Shown one piece after another: positions 9,405-18,638 of a DNA stretch of 64,000 bases. Below the pieces are notes generated by a model. That model did no database searches. It had not been told where the DNA came from and saw only the letters and a list, made by a program, of their open reading frames with translations. Origin of the DNA: Geminocystis herdmanii PCC 6308 (GTDB taxonomy: Bacteria; Cyanobacteriota; Cyanobacteriia; Cyanobacteriales; Cyanobacteriaceae); the NCBI RefSeq assembly GCF_000332235.1, contig NZ_CM001775.1, positions 1,828,230 to 1,892,229 on the forward strand, given 5' to 3'. Each line of letters begins with the position of its first letter. Positions within the stretch are counted from its first letter, which is position 1. Made by a program: the position numbers and the translations under genes.

Positions 9405-10733
9405 ATGACGATTGACTATCAATTAATCATCCAAGAATTAAATCCCATCACCATAATTCAGGAAGCGGAAAAAATCAAACAATTATCCTTAGATTATTAC
9501 TATTTTAGTCCGATTTTAGAACCCAAATTGAAAGAAAAAACAGCAGATTTAGTTGTTATTCCTACCACGGAAGAAGAAGTTTTAAAAATAGCTCAAATTT
9601 GTGTAAAATACAAAATACCTTTAACAGTAAGAGGTGCAGGTACAGGAAATTATGGGCAATGTATTCCCTTAAATGGAGGCATTGTTTTAGATATGAGTGA
9701 ATTGAGGAAAATTAAATGGATAAAATCAGGAATTGCCTGTGTGGAAGCAGGGATAAAAATGAGCGTTTTAGAGAGAGAAACTAAAAAGCAAGGATGGGAA
9801 TTAAGAATGATTCCTTCTACTTATAAAATAGCAACTTTAGGGGGTTTTATTGGTGGAGGTAGTGGAGGAATTGGCTCGATAAATTATGGACAATTAAAAG
9901 ATAGAGGAAACTTGCATCGAGTGCGAGTAGTTACGTTGGAAAATGAGCCACGAATTATTGAATTAAGAGGAGATGAAACTAGACAAATTAATCATGCTTA
10001 CGGTACAAATGGCATTATTACAGAATTAGAAATTCCTCTTGCACCTAGTTATAATTGGGTTGATGTGATTGTTACTTTTCAAGATTTTATTTCAGCTTTA
10101 AAATTTGGTCAAGATTTAGCAGATAGTGATGGAATTAATAAAAAACTTATTAGTATTCACGCTAAACCGATTAGTAATTACTTTACCTCTCTTAAATCTT
10201 ATTTGCCTAATGGCGAAGATTGTGCTTTATTAATGATTGAAGAAAATTCTTTATTTGCTTTAGAAGATTTAGTAAAAGAATACCAAGGAGAAATCACCTA
10301 TCGACAAGATTTAGACTTAAAAAGTAATTTTAATTTAATCGAATTTACATGGAATCATACAACTTTTCATGCTCGAAATATTGATGCTAATATCACTTAT
10401 TTACAAACTTTCTTTTTCTCTTTAGAAAAGGTTGAAGAAATGTATAATTATTTTGGTGATGAGGTAATGATGCACATTGAATTTTTAAGGGTAGGAGGAA
10501 AGGCAATTCCTGCGGGTTTACAGTTAGTTAAATATACTAACGAAACCAGACTAAATGAGATTATTAAATATCATGAGGATAATGGGGCTTTTATTGCTAA
10601 TCCTCATACTTATATTTTAGAAGATGGTGGTAGAAAAATAATCGAACCTGAACAACTTAATTTTAAGAAAAAAGTTGATCCTTATGGTTTAATTAATCAA
10701 GGTAAAATGCGATCGTGGGATATTGATAATTAG
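9405..10733 (+). CDS. FAD-binding oxidoreductase (GlcD/vanillyl-alcohol-oxidase-like)
   Basis: The N-terminal half is a PCMH-type FAD-binding domain. VIPTTEEEVLKIAQIC leads to the pyrophosphate loop VRGAGTGNYGQCIPLNGG (about 78-95), and a GGFIGGGSGGIGSINYG segment lies near 150. The C-terminal half would bind the substrate, which cannot be deduced. Members oxidise 2-hydroxy acids such as glycolate or lactate, or more diverse substrates. The 442-residue length is typical, and the frame is intact with no signal peptide. A dispersed 70-bp repeat begins two bases after the stop. Confidence 0.82.
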   Translation: MTIDYQLIIQELNPITIIQEAEKIKQLSLDYYYFSPILEPKLKEKTADLVVIPTTEEEVLKIAQICVKYKIPLTVRGAGTGNYGQCIPLNGGIVLDMSELRKIKWIKSGIACVEAGIKMSVLERETKKQGWELRMIPSTYKIATLGGFIGGGSGGIGSINYGQLKDRGNLHRVRVVTLENEPRIIELRGDETRQINHAYGTNGIITELEIPLAPSYNWVDVIVTFQDFISALKFGQDLADSDGINKKLISIHAKPISNYFTSLKSYLPNGEDCALLMIEENSLFALEDLVKEYQGEITYRQDLDLKSNFNLIEFTWNHTTFHARNIDANITYLQTFFFSLEKVEEMYNYFGDEVMMHIEFLRVGGKAIPAGLQLVKYTNETRLNEIIKYHEDNGAFIANPHTYILEDGGRKIIEPEQLNFKKKVDPYGLINQGKMRSWDIDN

Positions 10734-10734
10734 A

Positions 10735-10806
10735 GTTTGTGCATGGGAATCAAAAGACTATTAAAATCAAAGGTTTAGACATAATACATTAACCAAAAAG
10801 TGAGCA
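10735..10806 (+). repeat. Dispersed 70-bp repeat, copy 1
   Basis: The core TTAAAATCAAAGGTTTAGAC and the following ATAATACATTAACCAAAA recur nearly unchanged at 24001-24072 and 59672-59741. All three copies start shortly after a gene end. No coding frame is present. It may be a remnant of an insertion sequence or a non-autonomous element. Confidence 0.65.
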
Positions 10807-10822
10807 ATAACTCCCGAATTCT

Positions 10823-11983
10823 CTAATTTTCCCCCCCTATTTCTCTATCTAGTAGAATTGTTAAAGTATTAATAGTAAAATCTAAATCTGATTTAGTGGT
10901 ATTTCGATCGAAACTAAAACGTATTCCTTTGATTGCCTCTTTTTCAGAATATCCCATAGCTAATAAAACAGGTGATGGTAGAGTTTTCCCACTACTACAA
11001 GCTGAACCTGCACTAATACCGATACCCTTTAAACTTAAATCTCTGACTATTTTTCGCCCTGTGATACCCTCTTGAGGAAGATTTATGAGAAAACTGGCGT
11101 GATGGGGTAAACGATGAAATAAATCCCCAGTTAAGGTTAAATAAGGGCATTTGGTTAATATTAATTCGATAAAATAGTTTTTTAATTCCCTTAATCTCAT
11201 GGCTTCTGATTCCATGTCTTTTTGTGCCAAACTGGAGGCTAATCCTAGGGATGCAATGGCTGGTATCCCTTGAGTGCCACTACGCAAGTTGTTCTCTTGT
11301 CCTCCACCGTACAACAAAGAATTTAATTTAACCCCTTGTTTAACATATAACGCACCAGAGCCTTGAATACCATAAAATTTATGTCCAGATAAAGATAATA
11401 AATCTACTTGTAAGACTTCCACATCTACGGGTAAACGCCCCACCATTTGTACTGCATCAGTGTGAAACAAGGCTTGAGAATGTTTTTTGGTGACTTCTAC
11501 TAATTTTTTTATAGGTTGAATTGTGCCAACTTCGCTTTGCCCGTAGATAATAGAAACTAAGACAGTATTCGGTAACAAAGCCTTTTGTAAGTCATGGGGG
11601 TTAACTCTCCCTTCTCGATTAACAGGTAATCTTGTGATATGCCATCCTTGTTTTTCTAAAAATTGTACCGGGCGCTCGATCGCACTATGTTCTACACTAG
11701 AGATAATGATATGTTGAGGAGTGTTACATAAAGAAGTAATGCCAAAAATTGCCAAATTATCGGATTCTGTGCCACCAGAAGTGAAAATGATAGAATTAGG
11801 AGAAGAAGCGTTGATTAAATCTGCCACTTGCCACCTTGCTTTTTCTAGTGCCATAGCCCCTCTTTCGCCCCAAGAGTGTAAACTGGAAGGATTACCCCAA
11901 CCGCTAGTTAAAATTTCTGTGACTAATTCAATAACTTCTGGACGGGGAGCAGTGGTTGCACTAGAATCAAGGTAAATGGACAT
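10823..11983 (-). CDS. Cysteine desulfurase, NifS/IscS family
   Basis: This is a PLP-dependent enzyme that removes sulfur from L-cysteine as an enzyme-bound persulfide for Fe-S clusters, tRNA thiolation or other sulfur transfer. The PLP lysine is K202 in SLSGHKF. The persulfide cysteine is C329 in SAGSACSSG, a group I-type mobile loop. HTDAVQ (174-179) holds the PLP-stacking Asp. The length of 386 is normal. It lies 108 bp downstream of a helicase gene on the same strand. The spacer holds a GCGTCTTT repeat, so cotranscription is possible but unproven. Family members include DndA of DNA phosphorothioation, but sequence alone does not separate that role from Fe-S supply. Confidence 0.9.
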   Translation of the reverse strand: MSIYLDSSATTAPRPEVIELVTEILTSGWGNPSSLHSWGERGAMALEKARWQVADLINASSPNSIIFTSGGTESDNLAIFGITSLCNTPQHIIISSVEHSAIERPVQFLEKQGWHITRLPVNREGRVNPHDLQKALLPNTVLVSIIYGQSEVGTIQPIKKLVEVTKKHSQALFHTDAVQMVGRLPVDVEVLQVDLLSLSGHKFYGIQGSGALYVKQGVKLNSLLYGGGQENNLRSGTQGIPAIASLGLASSLAQKDMESEAMRLRELKNYFIELILTKCPYLTLTGDLFHRLPHHASFLINLPQEGITGRKIVRDLSLKGIGISAGSACSSGKTLPSPVLLAMGYSEKEAIKGIRFSFDRNTTKSDLDFTINTLTILLDREIGGEN

Positions 11984-12062
11984 GGTATAAACAGTAAAAG
12001 TTTTTTTTGTGAAGGTAGCAGATTAGGAGAGTAGGAGACACGAGAAATATTTATAATCAAAT

Positions 12063-12089
12063 TTTGCGTCTTTGCGTCTTTGCGTGAGA
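12063..12089. repeat. GCGTCTTT tandem repeat (dispersed family)
   Basis: TTTGCGTCTTTGCGTCTTTG and the following bases repeat an 8-bp unit about three times between the helicase and cysteine desulfurase genes. The reverse complement (ACGCAAAGACGCAAAG) occurs at about 25193-25220, and a diverged copy at 30014-30043. Confidence 0.6.
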
Positions 12090-12091
12090 TT

Positions 12092-13585
12092 CTAATTATT
12101 TAGGGTTAAAGCAAAATTATCTTGTAAAGTCGTCAGAATTTCCATAGCGCTTTGTGCATTATTAGCTAAGGAGGCAAACTCCATAAATCTTTTTAACTCT
12201 TTTTTGAGCAAATTTCTTTCAATTTCCCATACTTCTCGTTCTAATATTGGAGGTATCACTATCATATCAAATAAAGTTGCTTCTTTTTTGCCGTGGTAAG
12301 GGCGCAAAATTCTGCCTCGCCGTTGGATAAATTGACGGGGATTACTACTACTGGCTAAAATCACGGCATTTTCAATCATAGGAATATCGATACCTTCATC
12401 TAAGCAACGAATGGCGACTATTCCTTGTAATTCTCCTGATTTTAACTGTTTTTTGATTGTTTCTCTTTCTTCTACGGGGGTTTCGGCGGTGTAGGTATTG
12501 ACTCGATAGTTTAATTCGTTTCCTAAAATTCTCGTTACTGCTTCGAGTTGTCTCTCGTTTTGATTGACGTTACCATCTCCGCAGTAAAATAATGTTGCTT
12601 TCATGGTTAATCTCTCTTTCATCAAGGCTTTTAAGGCGATTAATTTATTACTAGCTGTGGCAACTAATCTCGATCGTCTCAACAATAATGCTTTAAGATT
12701 ATGATTATCCTCAAGGTTATTATTTTCTGATAATGCCCAACCTATTTTTTTTGTTAATTTAGCATAATGGAAGGCTTCTTGATCAGTTAATTCTACTAAG
12801 ATAGGATGATAATTATATTTAACTAAAGCCTGTTTTTCGATGGCATTTTTGAGGGTAAATTCTGGTTTTAAAACCTTGCCAAAATAATCTATTAAAAAAT
12901 CTGTGCCATCTTCGTCAAAATGTCTTTCAGGAGTAGCAGATAAAGCTAATCTTAATCCTATATTAGCAGGTAAAGATGATAATAAACGAGGTGAGCCTAA
13001 ATTATGGGCTTCGTCTCCAACAATTAAAGTTTTCTCAGGAAAAAAGGTTAATTGACTTTGAAATCGATCGCCCATAAAGGTAGAATAAGTTGTGATTATG
13101 GTTAAAAATTTTTGATTATTATTATGGATATTATAAAGTTGTCGAGATAATTCTCCATGCCAATTATGGGCATTTTCAAAGGCTAAAATTGGAAATAAGT
13201 TAAATTTTTCTGCTTCTTGTGTCCATTGTAAAACAAGGTGACGAAAAGGGCAAATTACTAATAAAACTTGTAAGTTAATTTGGTGATATAATTCTGTATT
13301 AATGGCTAATGCTGTAATGGTTTTTCCGCTACCTGTTGCCATTTTTAGGATACCACGCCCTCGATTTTTTAACCAGTTTTCGATCGCCTGTTTTTGATAG
13401 TCTCTCAAGATTAAATCATCAGGATATTGAGGGATTCCTGTTATATCTTTTTGATGATGATAGACATATCTTTTTTCGGCTAATTTATAACTATATTTTT
13501 CTCGAAAATTTTGAGCTAATTTATCCCAATTAATTTGTAAAATATAGTCTTGTTGGCAAGATAAAAAATCCTTTGATGATTCCAT
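12092..13585 (-). CDS. DEAD/DEAH-box superfamily 2 helicase, restriction-like
   Basis: The 497-residue protein has motif Q-like LRDYQKQAIENW, Walker A MATGSGKT (82-89), Walker B DEAH (191-194), SAT (216-218), then a C-terminal helicase lobe with RCLDEGIDIPMIENAVILAS and QFIQRRGRILRPY. It resembles the helicase part of type III and phosphorothioation-linked restriction enzymes (the family called DNA phosphorothioation system restriction enzyme), but no nuclease motif is evident and no dndB-E genes are in the window. It could equally be a stand-alone DNA or RNA helicase. The only close neighbour on its strand is the cysteine desulfurase downstream. Confidence 0.75.
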   Translation of the reverse strand: MESSKDFLSCQQDYILQINWDKLAQNFREKYSYKLAEKRYVYHHQKDITGIPQYPDDLILRDYQKQAIENWLKNRGRGILKMATGSGKTITALAINTELYHQINLQVLLVICPFRHLVLQWTQEAEKFNLFPILAFENAHNWHGELSRQLYNIHNNNQKFLTIITTYSTFMGDRFQSQLTFFPEKTLIVGDEAHNLGSPRLLSSLPANIGLRLALSATPERHFDEDGTDFLIDYFGKVLKPEFTLKNAIEKQALVKYNYHPILVELTDQEAFHYAKLTKKIGWALSENNNLEDNHNLKALLLRRSRLVATASNKLIALKALMKERLTMKATLFYCGDGNVNQNERQLEAVTRILGNELNYRVNTYTAETPVEERETIKKQLKSGELQGIVAIRCLDEGIDIPMIENAVILASSSNPRQFIQRRGRILRPYHGKKEATLFDMIVIPPILEREVWEIERNLLKKELKRFMEFASLANNAQSAMEILTTLQDNFALTLNN

Positions 13586-13779
13586 AAAATATACTTTTTT
13601 GCGTATTTACATCTTGGGAATAAAGAATAGACAAGATTAATTATAATATAGCAATTCTAAATCATTCGTAACAAATTAAATATTAGTCAATAATCTTGAA
13701 TTATTTATTAATTTTCAATTCTTAATTCTTAATTCTCAATTCTCCATTCTCAATTCTCCATTCTCCATTCTTAATTCTT

Positions 13780-14430
13780 ATGTCTTTATTCGATAACCTT
13801 TTAATTTTAGTGTGTCATGGTGCAGAATTTCAAGCGGTAAATAAAGGATTTAATTCAAGATTAATTAAGCCCAAAATTATTAGTTTACCCATAGGAATAA
13901 ATCCTGTAAATGAACATTTAAAAAGTATTAAATATCAAGAAAATTTTGTCTTATTAATTGGTTTAAGTGGCAGTTTATCTCTTCAATATAAGGTGGGAGA
14001 TGTGGTGATTTATGAAAGCTCTAGTTATGTTAATAAGGATAAAATAATTGAAACAAAAGAGTGCGATCGAACCCTAAATAATTGGTTAAAAAAAACATTA
14101 AACGTGCCAATTGTCAAGGGAATTACTACGGATAAATTAATTAATTCTTCAGTAGAAAAAGCAAATCTTAGCTCATGGGGTGATGTGGTGGATATGGAAA
14201 GTTTCGCCGTTATGAGTAATTTTGATTGTGTATCAGTGGTAAGAGTTATTAGTGATAATTATGATGATAATTTACCAGATTTAAACAGTGCTATCACTCA
14301 AGAAGGCACATTAGATAATTTTAAAATGTCTAGGGCATTTATACAAGAACCATTGAAGGCGATAACTTTGATAAAAAATGCTTTATTTAGTTTAAAACAA
14401 CTAGAAAAAGTTAGTAAAAATATTGCTTAA
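13780..14430 (+). CDS. Nucleoside phosphorylase/nucleosidase superfamily-like protein
   Basis: The 216-residue protein looks like a compact PNP/UDP phosphorylase-fold enzyme. LILVCHGAEFQAVNKG at the N terminus, LIGLSGSLSLQYKVGDVVIYESS (about 66-88) and VVDMESFAVMSNF with VVRVISDNYDDN correspond to the conserved glycine-rich loop, the ME substrate-binding motif and the SD motif of the fold. The N-terminal half is shorter than in typical MTA/SAH nucleosidases, so the substrate is uncertain. The leader consists of a run of AATTCTCCATTCTCAATTC-type repeats (13718-13778) that ends at the start codon. Confidence 0.7.
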   Translation: MSLFDNLLILVCHGAEFQAVNKGFNSRLIKPKIISLPIGINPVNEHLKSIKYQENFVLLIGLSGSLSLQYKVGDVVIYESSSYVNKDKIIETKECDRTLNNWLKKTLNVPIVKGITTDKLINSSVEKANLSSWGDVVDMESFAVMSNFDCVSVVRVISDNYDDNLPDLNSAITQEGTLDNFKMSRAFIQEPLKAITLIKNALFSLKQLEKVSKNIA

Positions 14431-14477
14431 AAAAGATACAAATGTTCATTAATTAAATAAGAGTAACTTATTTTCTA

Positions 14478-14562
14478 AAATTAATTTTGTATAAGTTTAA
14501 ATCAATTCTTCCTACTATCTCCTGTATCCAATCTCCTATCTCCTACCTTTATCTAAAATTTT
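14478..14562 (-). repeat. Partial copy of MITE-like family A
   Basis: The stretch from GTATAAGTTTAAATCAATTC through the TATCTCC-rich tract to AAAATTTTATG matches the right half of the family A copy at 40178-40381. The terminal CGAACTGAGGT is missing, so the copy is truncated or diverged at its end. Confidence 0.55.
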
Positions 14563-14571
14563 ATGCTTCAT

Positions 14572-15501
14572 TTATATACAAGCGAGAAGAGTTTGTTCTA
14601 CAGATTCCGCTAAAGCCTCTAAATGGTATCCCCCTTCTAACCCAAATACTATTTTTCGGGTGATTTTTAAACAATATTGAGTTAAAGTATAGTAGTCTTG
14701 AGGAAATAAAGAAACTGACGCAAGAGGATCATCATGATTAGCATCATATCCAGCACTGACAATTAATAAGTCTGGTTGAAATTCGCTGATAAAGGGAATC
14801 ACTTTATGTTCAAAAGATTCTTTGTATTCCTTGATCGTACTTCCAGCCTTGAGGGGAATATTTAAAACATTATTGTAGTGACCTCGATCGAACTCTTGTC
14901 CAGTCCCCGGATAACAAGGGTATTGATGTAAAGAACAGTAAATAATATTCGGATTATGGGCAATAATTTCTTCTGTACCGTTACCATGGTGTACATCCCA
15001 ATCTAAAATTGCGACTTTTTTAAAACCTTGAGATAGGGCATAGTTAGCGGCAATGGCAGCATTGGAAAAAAGACAAAAACCCATGCCAACGGTAGAAGTA
15101 GCATGATGACCGGGAGGACGTGCTAAAATGAAACAAGGTTCACTATCTTTTAAAACCTCATTAACACCATCTAACCAAGCACTCACGGCTAAGAGTGCCA
15201 CATCATAACTTTGAGCCGAAACAGGAGTATCTTCGTCTAATTTGCCTCCCCCACGATGAGCAATAGTTCGTACTTTTTCAATATAGTTACTATCATGGAT
15301 TTTTTGAACCCAATACATAGCTTGACTTTGCTCGATCGTGAAAGTTTGCCGAGCGATCGAACTTGGTTCTAACCATTGTATTTTATCCTGACAAACCCCC
15401 GTTATTAACCGTTGTTGAATTGCCGTTAACCGTTGAGGGCATTCTGGATGAAAATGCCCCGTCTTATGATCTAAAAATCGGGGTGAAAAAACAACTTTCA
15501 A
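14572..15501 (-). CDS. Histone deacetylase family / acetoin-utilisation-like amidohydrolase
   Basis: This is a zinc-dependent deacetylase-fold protein of 309 residues. The tandem catalytic histidines are H132-H133 in RPPGHHAT. The zinc ligands are D169 and H171 in DWDVHHG and D258 in ANHDDPLA, so the active site looks complete. Bacterial members act on acetylpolyamines, acetylated small molecules or acetyl-lysine; the substrate here is unknown. The gene lies 47 bp downstream of rne on the same strand and may be transcribed with it. In many cyanobacteria rne is followed by rnhB instead, and rnhB is absent here. Confidence 0.88.
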   Translation of the reverse strand: MKVVFSPRFLDHKTGHFHPECPQRLTAIQQRLITGVCQDKIQWLEPSSIARQTFTIEQSQAMYWVQKIHDSNYIEKVRTIAHRGGGKLDEDTPVSAQSYDVALLAVSAWLDGVNEVLKDSEPCFILARPPGHHATSTVGMGFCLFSNAAIAANYALSQGFKKVAILDWDVHHGNGTEEIIAHNPNIIYCSLHQYPCYPGTGQEFDRGHYNNVLNIPLKAGSTIKEYKESFEHKVIPFISEFQPDLLIVSAGYDANHDDPLASVSLFPQDYYTLTQYCLKITRKIVFGLEGGYHLEALAESVEQTLLACI

Positions 15502-15548
15502 GATATTAAATAGGGAATAGTGGATTGTTAATTATTAATTATTCATTG

Positions 15549-17672
15549 TTATTCGTTTTCCATCACTGCAGACGATCGAGAGGTACGACGACGACGGGTA
15601 CGAACTACAGGTAAATCGCTCATCTTAGCTTCTTTAATTAAAGCCTCTGTAATAGTTTCAGGTTCAGAAATCAGACTTTGGTAAGGCTCAAAATCTGTAC
15701 TTACCTCATCTTTTTCTTCCTCCTCTGTGTCTAAATCTAAATTCTGAGAAATCATCGGTGCTTCTTCCTCAGAATCATTGTCCATTTCCACACTGCTATA
15801 AATTATGGCATCATCATCAGTATCTGGAGACACCAAATTAGCGATCGCATCTAATAAAGGAGATTTTGATTCTTCCTCATCATCAAGAACATAATTTTCT
15901 GTATCTTCAAATATATCTGTTTGATTAGTGTCTTTTTCATCATTAGGAGATTTCACATACACCATCAGTGCTTTTGGATCTTTAAATTCTTGCTCTAAAC
16001 GCAATATCGGAGAAACCCCCATTAAAGCATAAATTTCTTGTTCTACTTCTGTCATCTCTACCACCACCTTCTCTAACTTACTCTCATCTCGATTATGACG
16101 AGGCAATACTCCACGTTCTTTTTTAGTTTCACGAGAAGGAGTTATTCGTTCGCGCTGTGAGGTTTCACGTTCGGGCTTAACCTCAGCTTCCGTTAAATTA
16201 TTAGTAGTTGACACTAACATCCCTTCATCTTTCAAGGGAGTTTCACGGCGACGACGGCGACGACGAGCTGCACCATTTTGATCTTGGTAACTAGGATGAT
16301 TAATTAATTCCGTATCCTCTAAATCATTAGTATAATCTTCTCCAAGAATAATTTTGTCCTCAAGAATTGGTTTATCCTGATTTTTATTGGCAATAATTGG
16401 AGTGTAATAATTAGAAGGTAAAGGATCAACATCATGATGACCGGGTAAATGGGCGACTAATCCTGATCCGTTGCAGTGGGAGCAAGGTTGTCCAAATAAT
16501 TCATAAATATTTTTACCCTGACGTTTACGGGTTAACTCCACTAATCCTAACTCTGACAATTGAGCAATTTGAGGTCGAGCTTTATCGGTTTTCAGTACTC
16601 TATTAAAATGTTCTAGTAACTTCAATTTATCTCGACGAGAATCCATATCAATGAAGTCCACCACAATCACACCGCCAATATTACGCAACTTCAATTGACG
16701 AGCAATTTCGATGGCAGCCTCGTAATTAGTCCATAATACTGTTTCCCTAGAAGTCGCCGAATGGGTAAACGAACCAGAGTTAACATCAATCACCGTTAAC
16801 GCTTCTGTCGGTTCAATAATAACATAACCCCCAGAAGGCAATTCTACCCTTGACTTCAACGCCTCTTTGATAGCCGCATTCACTCGGAAAAAATCTAAAA
16901 TCGGTGTAGCTTCTTGATGGGCATTGATCAAAATCCCCTCTGGTGAGAGTCCAGCCCCCCAATTCATTAACTGTTTTTTCACCCTTTTTACACTATCTTC
17001 CGAGTCCACCACAATACGATTAACTTCATCAGTGTACATATCTCGTAGCACTCTCTGAATGAAATCATCATCTCGATTTAATAAAGCTGGAGGACTGATA
17101 TAGTTAGCTTCCTGCTGTATTTTGTCCCACTGTTTTTGTAATAAGTCTAAATCTTCAATAATTGCCTCTTCCGCCGTTCCTTCCGCCTCAGTTCGCACTA
17201 ATAATCCCATTCCTGATGGTTTGAGCAAAATAGCTAAAGCGCGTAATCGATTACGTTCATTATCATTTTTGATGCGACGAGATAAACTAACCCCTTTACC
17301 ATAGGGCATCAAGACTAAATAACGACCGGGAAGACTAATATTTCCCGTCAAACGAGGACCTTTAGAGCCTGTCGGCTCTTTCATTACTTGCACTAATACT
17401 TTTTGTTGAGGTGACAGTAATTCTGTAATCGCACCTGCGGTTTTTCTTAGACGTAAAGGACCTAAATCTGTTACATGAATAAAACCATTTTTTTCTGCAT
17501 CACCAATATTAACAAAAGCCGCATCTATCCCTGAAATGACGTTTTCTACTGTCCCTAAATAAATATCTCCTACCTGTTGATTGCCTGTGGCAACTACTAA
17601 TTCTTGAATTTGATCTTCAGCAAATACCGCTGCGATATGGTGTTTTTCTGCAATAATAATTTGTTTTGGCAT
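15549..17672 (-). CDS. rne: Ribonuclease E/G
   Basis: This is the endoribonuclease of bulk mRNA decay and rRNA/tRNA processing. The catalytic half holds an S1 domain (about 36-115), the 5' sensor region, catalytic D296 (VIDVNSG) and D339 (VVDFIDM) with the same 43-residue spacing as in E. coli, and the zinc-link C397-x-x-C400. The C-terminal 300 residues are acidic and low-complexity, with an arginine cluster AARRRRRRRETP and a final RTRRRRTSRSSA. The latter resembles the arginine-rich peptide by which cyanobacterial RNase E binds polynucleotide phosphorylase. The length of 707 is normal for cyanobacteria. The long upstream spacer is consistent with an autoregulatory leader. Confidence 0.96.
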   Translation of the reverse strand: MPKQIIIAEKHHIAAVFAEDQIQELVVATGNQQVGDIYLGTVENVISGIDAAFVNIGDAEKNGFIHVTDLGPLRLRKTAGAITELLSPQQKVLVQVMKEPTGSKGPRLTGNISLPGRYLVLMPYGKGVSLSRRIKNDNERNRLRALAILLKPSGMGLLVRTEAEGTAEEAIIEDLDLLQKQWDKIQQEANYISPPALLNRDDDFIQRVLRDMYTDEVNRIVVDSEDSVKRVKKQLMNWGAGLSPEGILINAHQEATPILDFFRVNAAIKEALKSRVELPSGGYVIIEPTEALTVIDVNSGSFTHSATSRETVLWTNYEAAIEIARQLKLRNIGGVIVVDFIDMDSRRDKLKLLEHFNRVLKTDKARPQIAQLSELGLVELTRKRQGKNIYELFGQPCSHCNGSGLVAHLPGHHDVDPLPSNYYTPIIANKNQDKPILEDKIILGEDYTNDLEDTELINHPSYQDQNGAARRRRRRRETPLKDEGMLVSTTNNLTEAEVKPERETSQRERITPSRETKKERGVLPRHNRDESKLEKVVVEMTEVEQEIYALMGVSPILRLEQEFKDPKALMVYVKSPNDEKDTNQTDIFEDTENYVLDDEEESKSPLLDAIANLVSPDTDDDAIIYSSVEMDNDSEEEAPMISQNLDLDTEEEEKDEVSTDFEPYQSLISEPETITEALIKEAKMSDLPVVRTRRRRTSRSSAVMENE

Positions 17673-18410
17673 TCAATTCCCTCAAAAAATTTGATAATAG
17701 TTTAGTGTGTGTGCCTTCGTTATTTATGGCTTTTGGAAAAATACCTATGATTTCTATGCTCAAACTACGTTTAAAAAAATAAGTAGTTTGAGTAAAACAT
17801 GGTTTTATTAAATAGATTTAGAATTATTTTTAAGAACAAATAGAGCTTGTGATTTTGTTTAAGACTTTCAGTAATAACCGATTCCTAATTATTTCTATAA
17901 AGTGCGGAATTTTATGAAGATAAAAAATTTTTTAGTAATTTATGGAGGCTAGACTTATCAAAATTAAAGCCATTTAATCTCACTCCGAAAGCATCTATTC
18001 ATGGACAGCATGACTTGAATATACTTAAGTCAAGTATGATTTAAAATTAATTTTATCTTAGGTACAATTCCGAGGAACACATTCTGAAATCTTGTCTTAA
18101 TATTTTTAGTCTCTATTTCTTCTTTTTCGATCGATCACTTTTATTACAACCAAAAAATTATACTCCCAACGATAGGATTATTTTGGGGTTTGTCATAATT
18201 ACTTTTTATTTAAGTCATAGAAAGTAACTTATCATTATTTTATAATACTTCCTTAAAAGGAATATGTGTTTTATATTCATGGAGTACCGGAAAATAATTA
18301 TTGTAGTCAAACAAATATTTTAATCAAGACTATCGGGACTATATTATCCGTAAACGTCAAATAAAGTTTTTTTCAGAATAATTGCAATTATAACAAAAAA
18401 CGCACTAATA
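17673..18410 (-). promoter_or_regulatory. Long rne upstream region, probable promoter and 5' leader
   Basis: About 740 bases upstream of rne hold no convincing gene. The stretch is strongly AT-rich with several T-runs on the coding strand. Cyanobacterial rne genes often have a long leader that RNase E cleaves to control its own level. I infer the same here from the spacing and composition only; the promoter position cannot be fixed. Confidence 0.45.
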
Positions 18411-18440
18411 GACAATTAACAATTAACAATTAACAATTAA
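18411..18440. repeat. AACAATT heptamer tandem repeat
   Basis: The unit TTAACAA repeats about four times just before the minisatellite. Similar runs occur upstream of psbY at about 61980-62010. Confidence 0.7.
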
Positions 18441-18633
18441 CACCTTATCCACCTGTCCCCCTATTCACCTGTCCACCTGTCCACCTGTCCCCCTATTCAC
18501 CTGTCCACCTGTCCACCTGTCCACCTGTCCACCTGTCCACCTATTCACCTGTCCACCTGTCCACCTGTCCACCTGTCCACCTGTCCACCTGTCCCCCTGT
18601 CCACCTATCCACCTATCCCCCTATTCACCTGTC
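18441..18633. repeat. Minisatellite of 9-bp unit CCACCTGTC
   Basis: About twenty consecutive 8-9 bp units, mostly CCACCTGTC with variants CCCCCTATT and CCACCTATC, fill nearly 190 bp between the amt stop codon and the rne upstream region. Short runs of the same unit recur at 45788-45815 and 34171-34183. The tract has no spacers, so it is not a CRISPR array, and no gene crosses it. Confidence 0.92.
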
Positions 18634-18638
18634 TTTTT

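Noticed and set aside
18441-18633. Possible CRISPR array
   Set aside because: The unit is only 8-9 bp, repeats directly without spacers, and there are no cas genes in the window.
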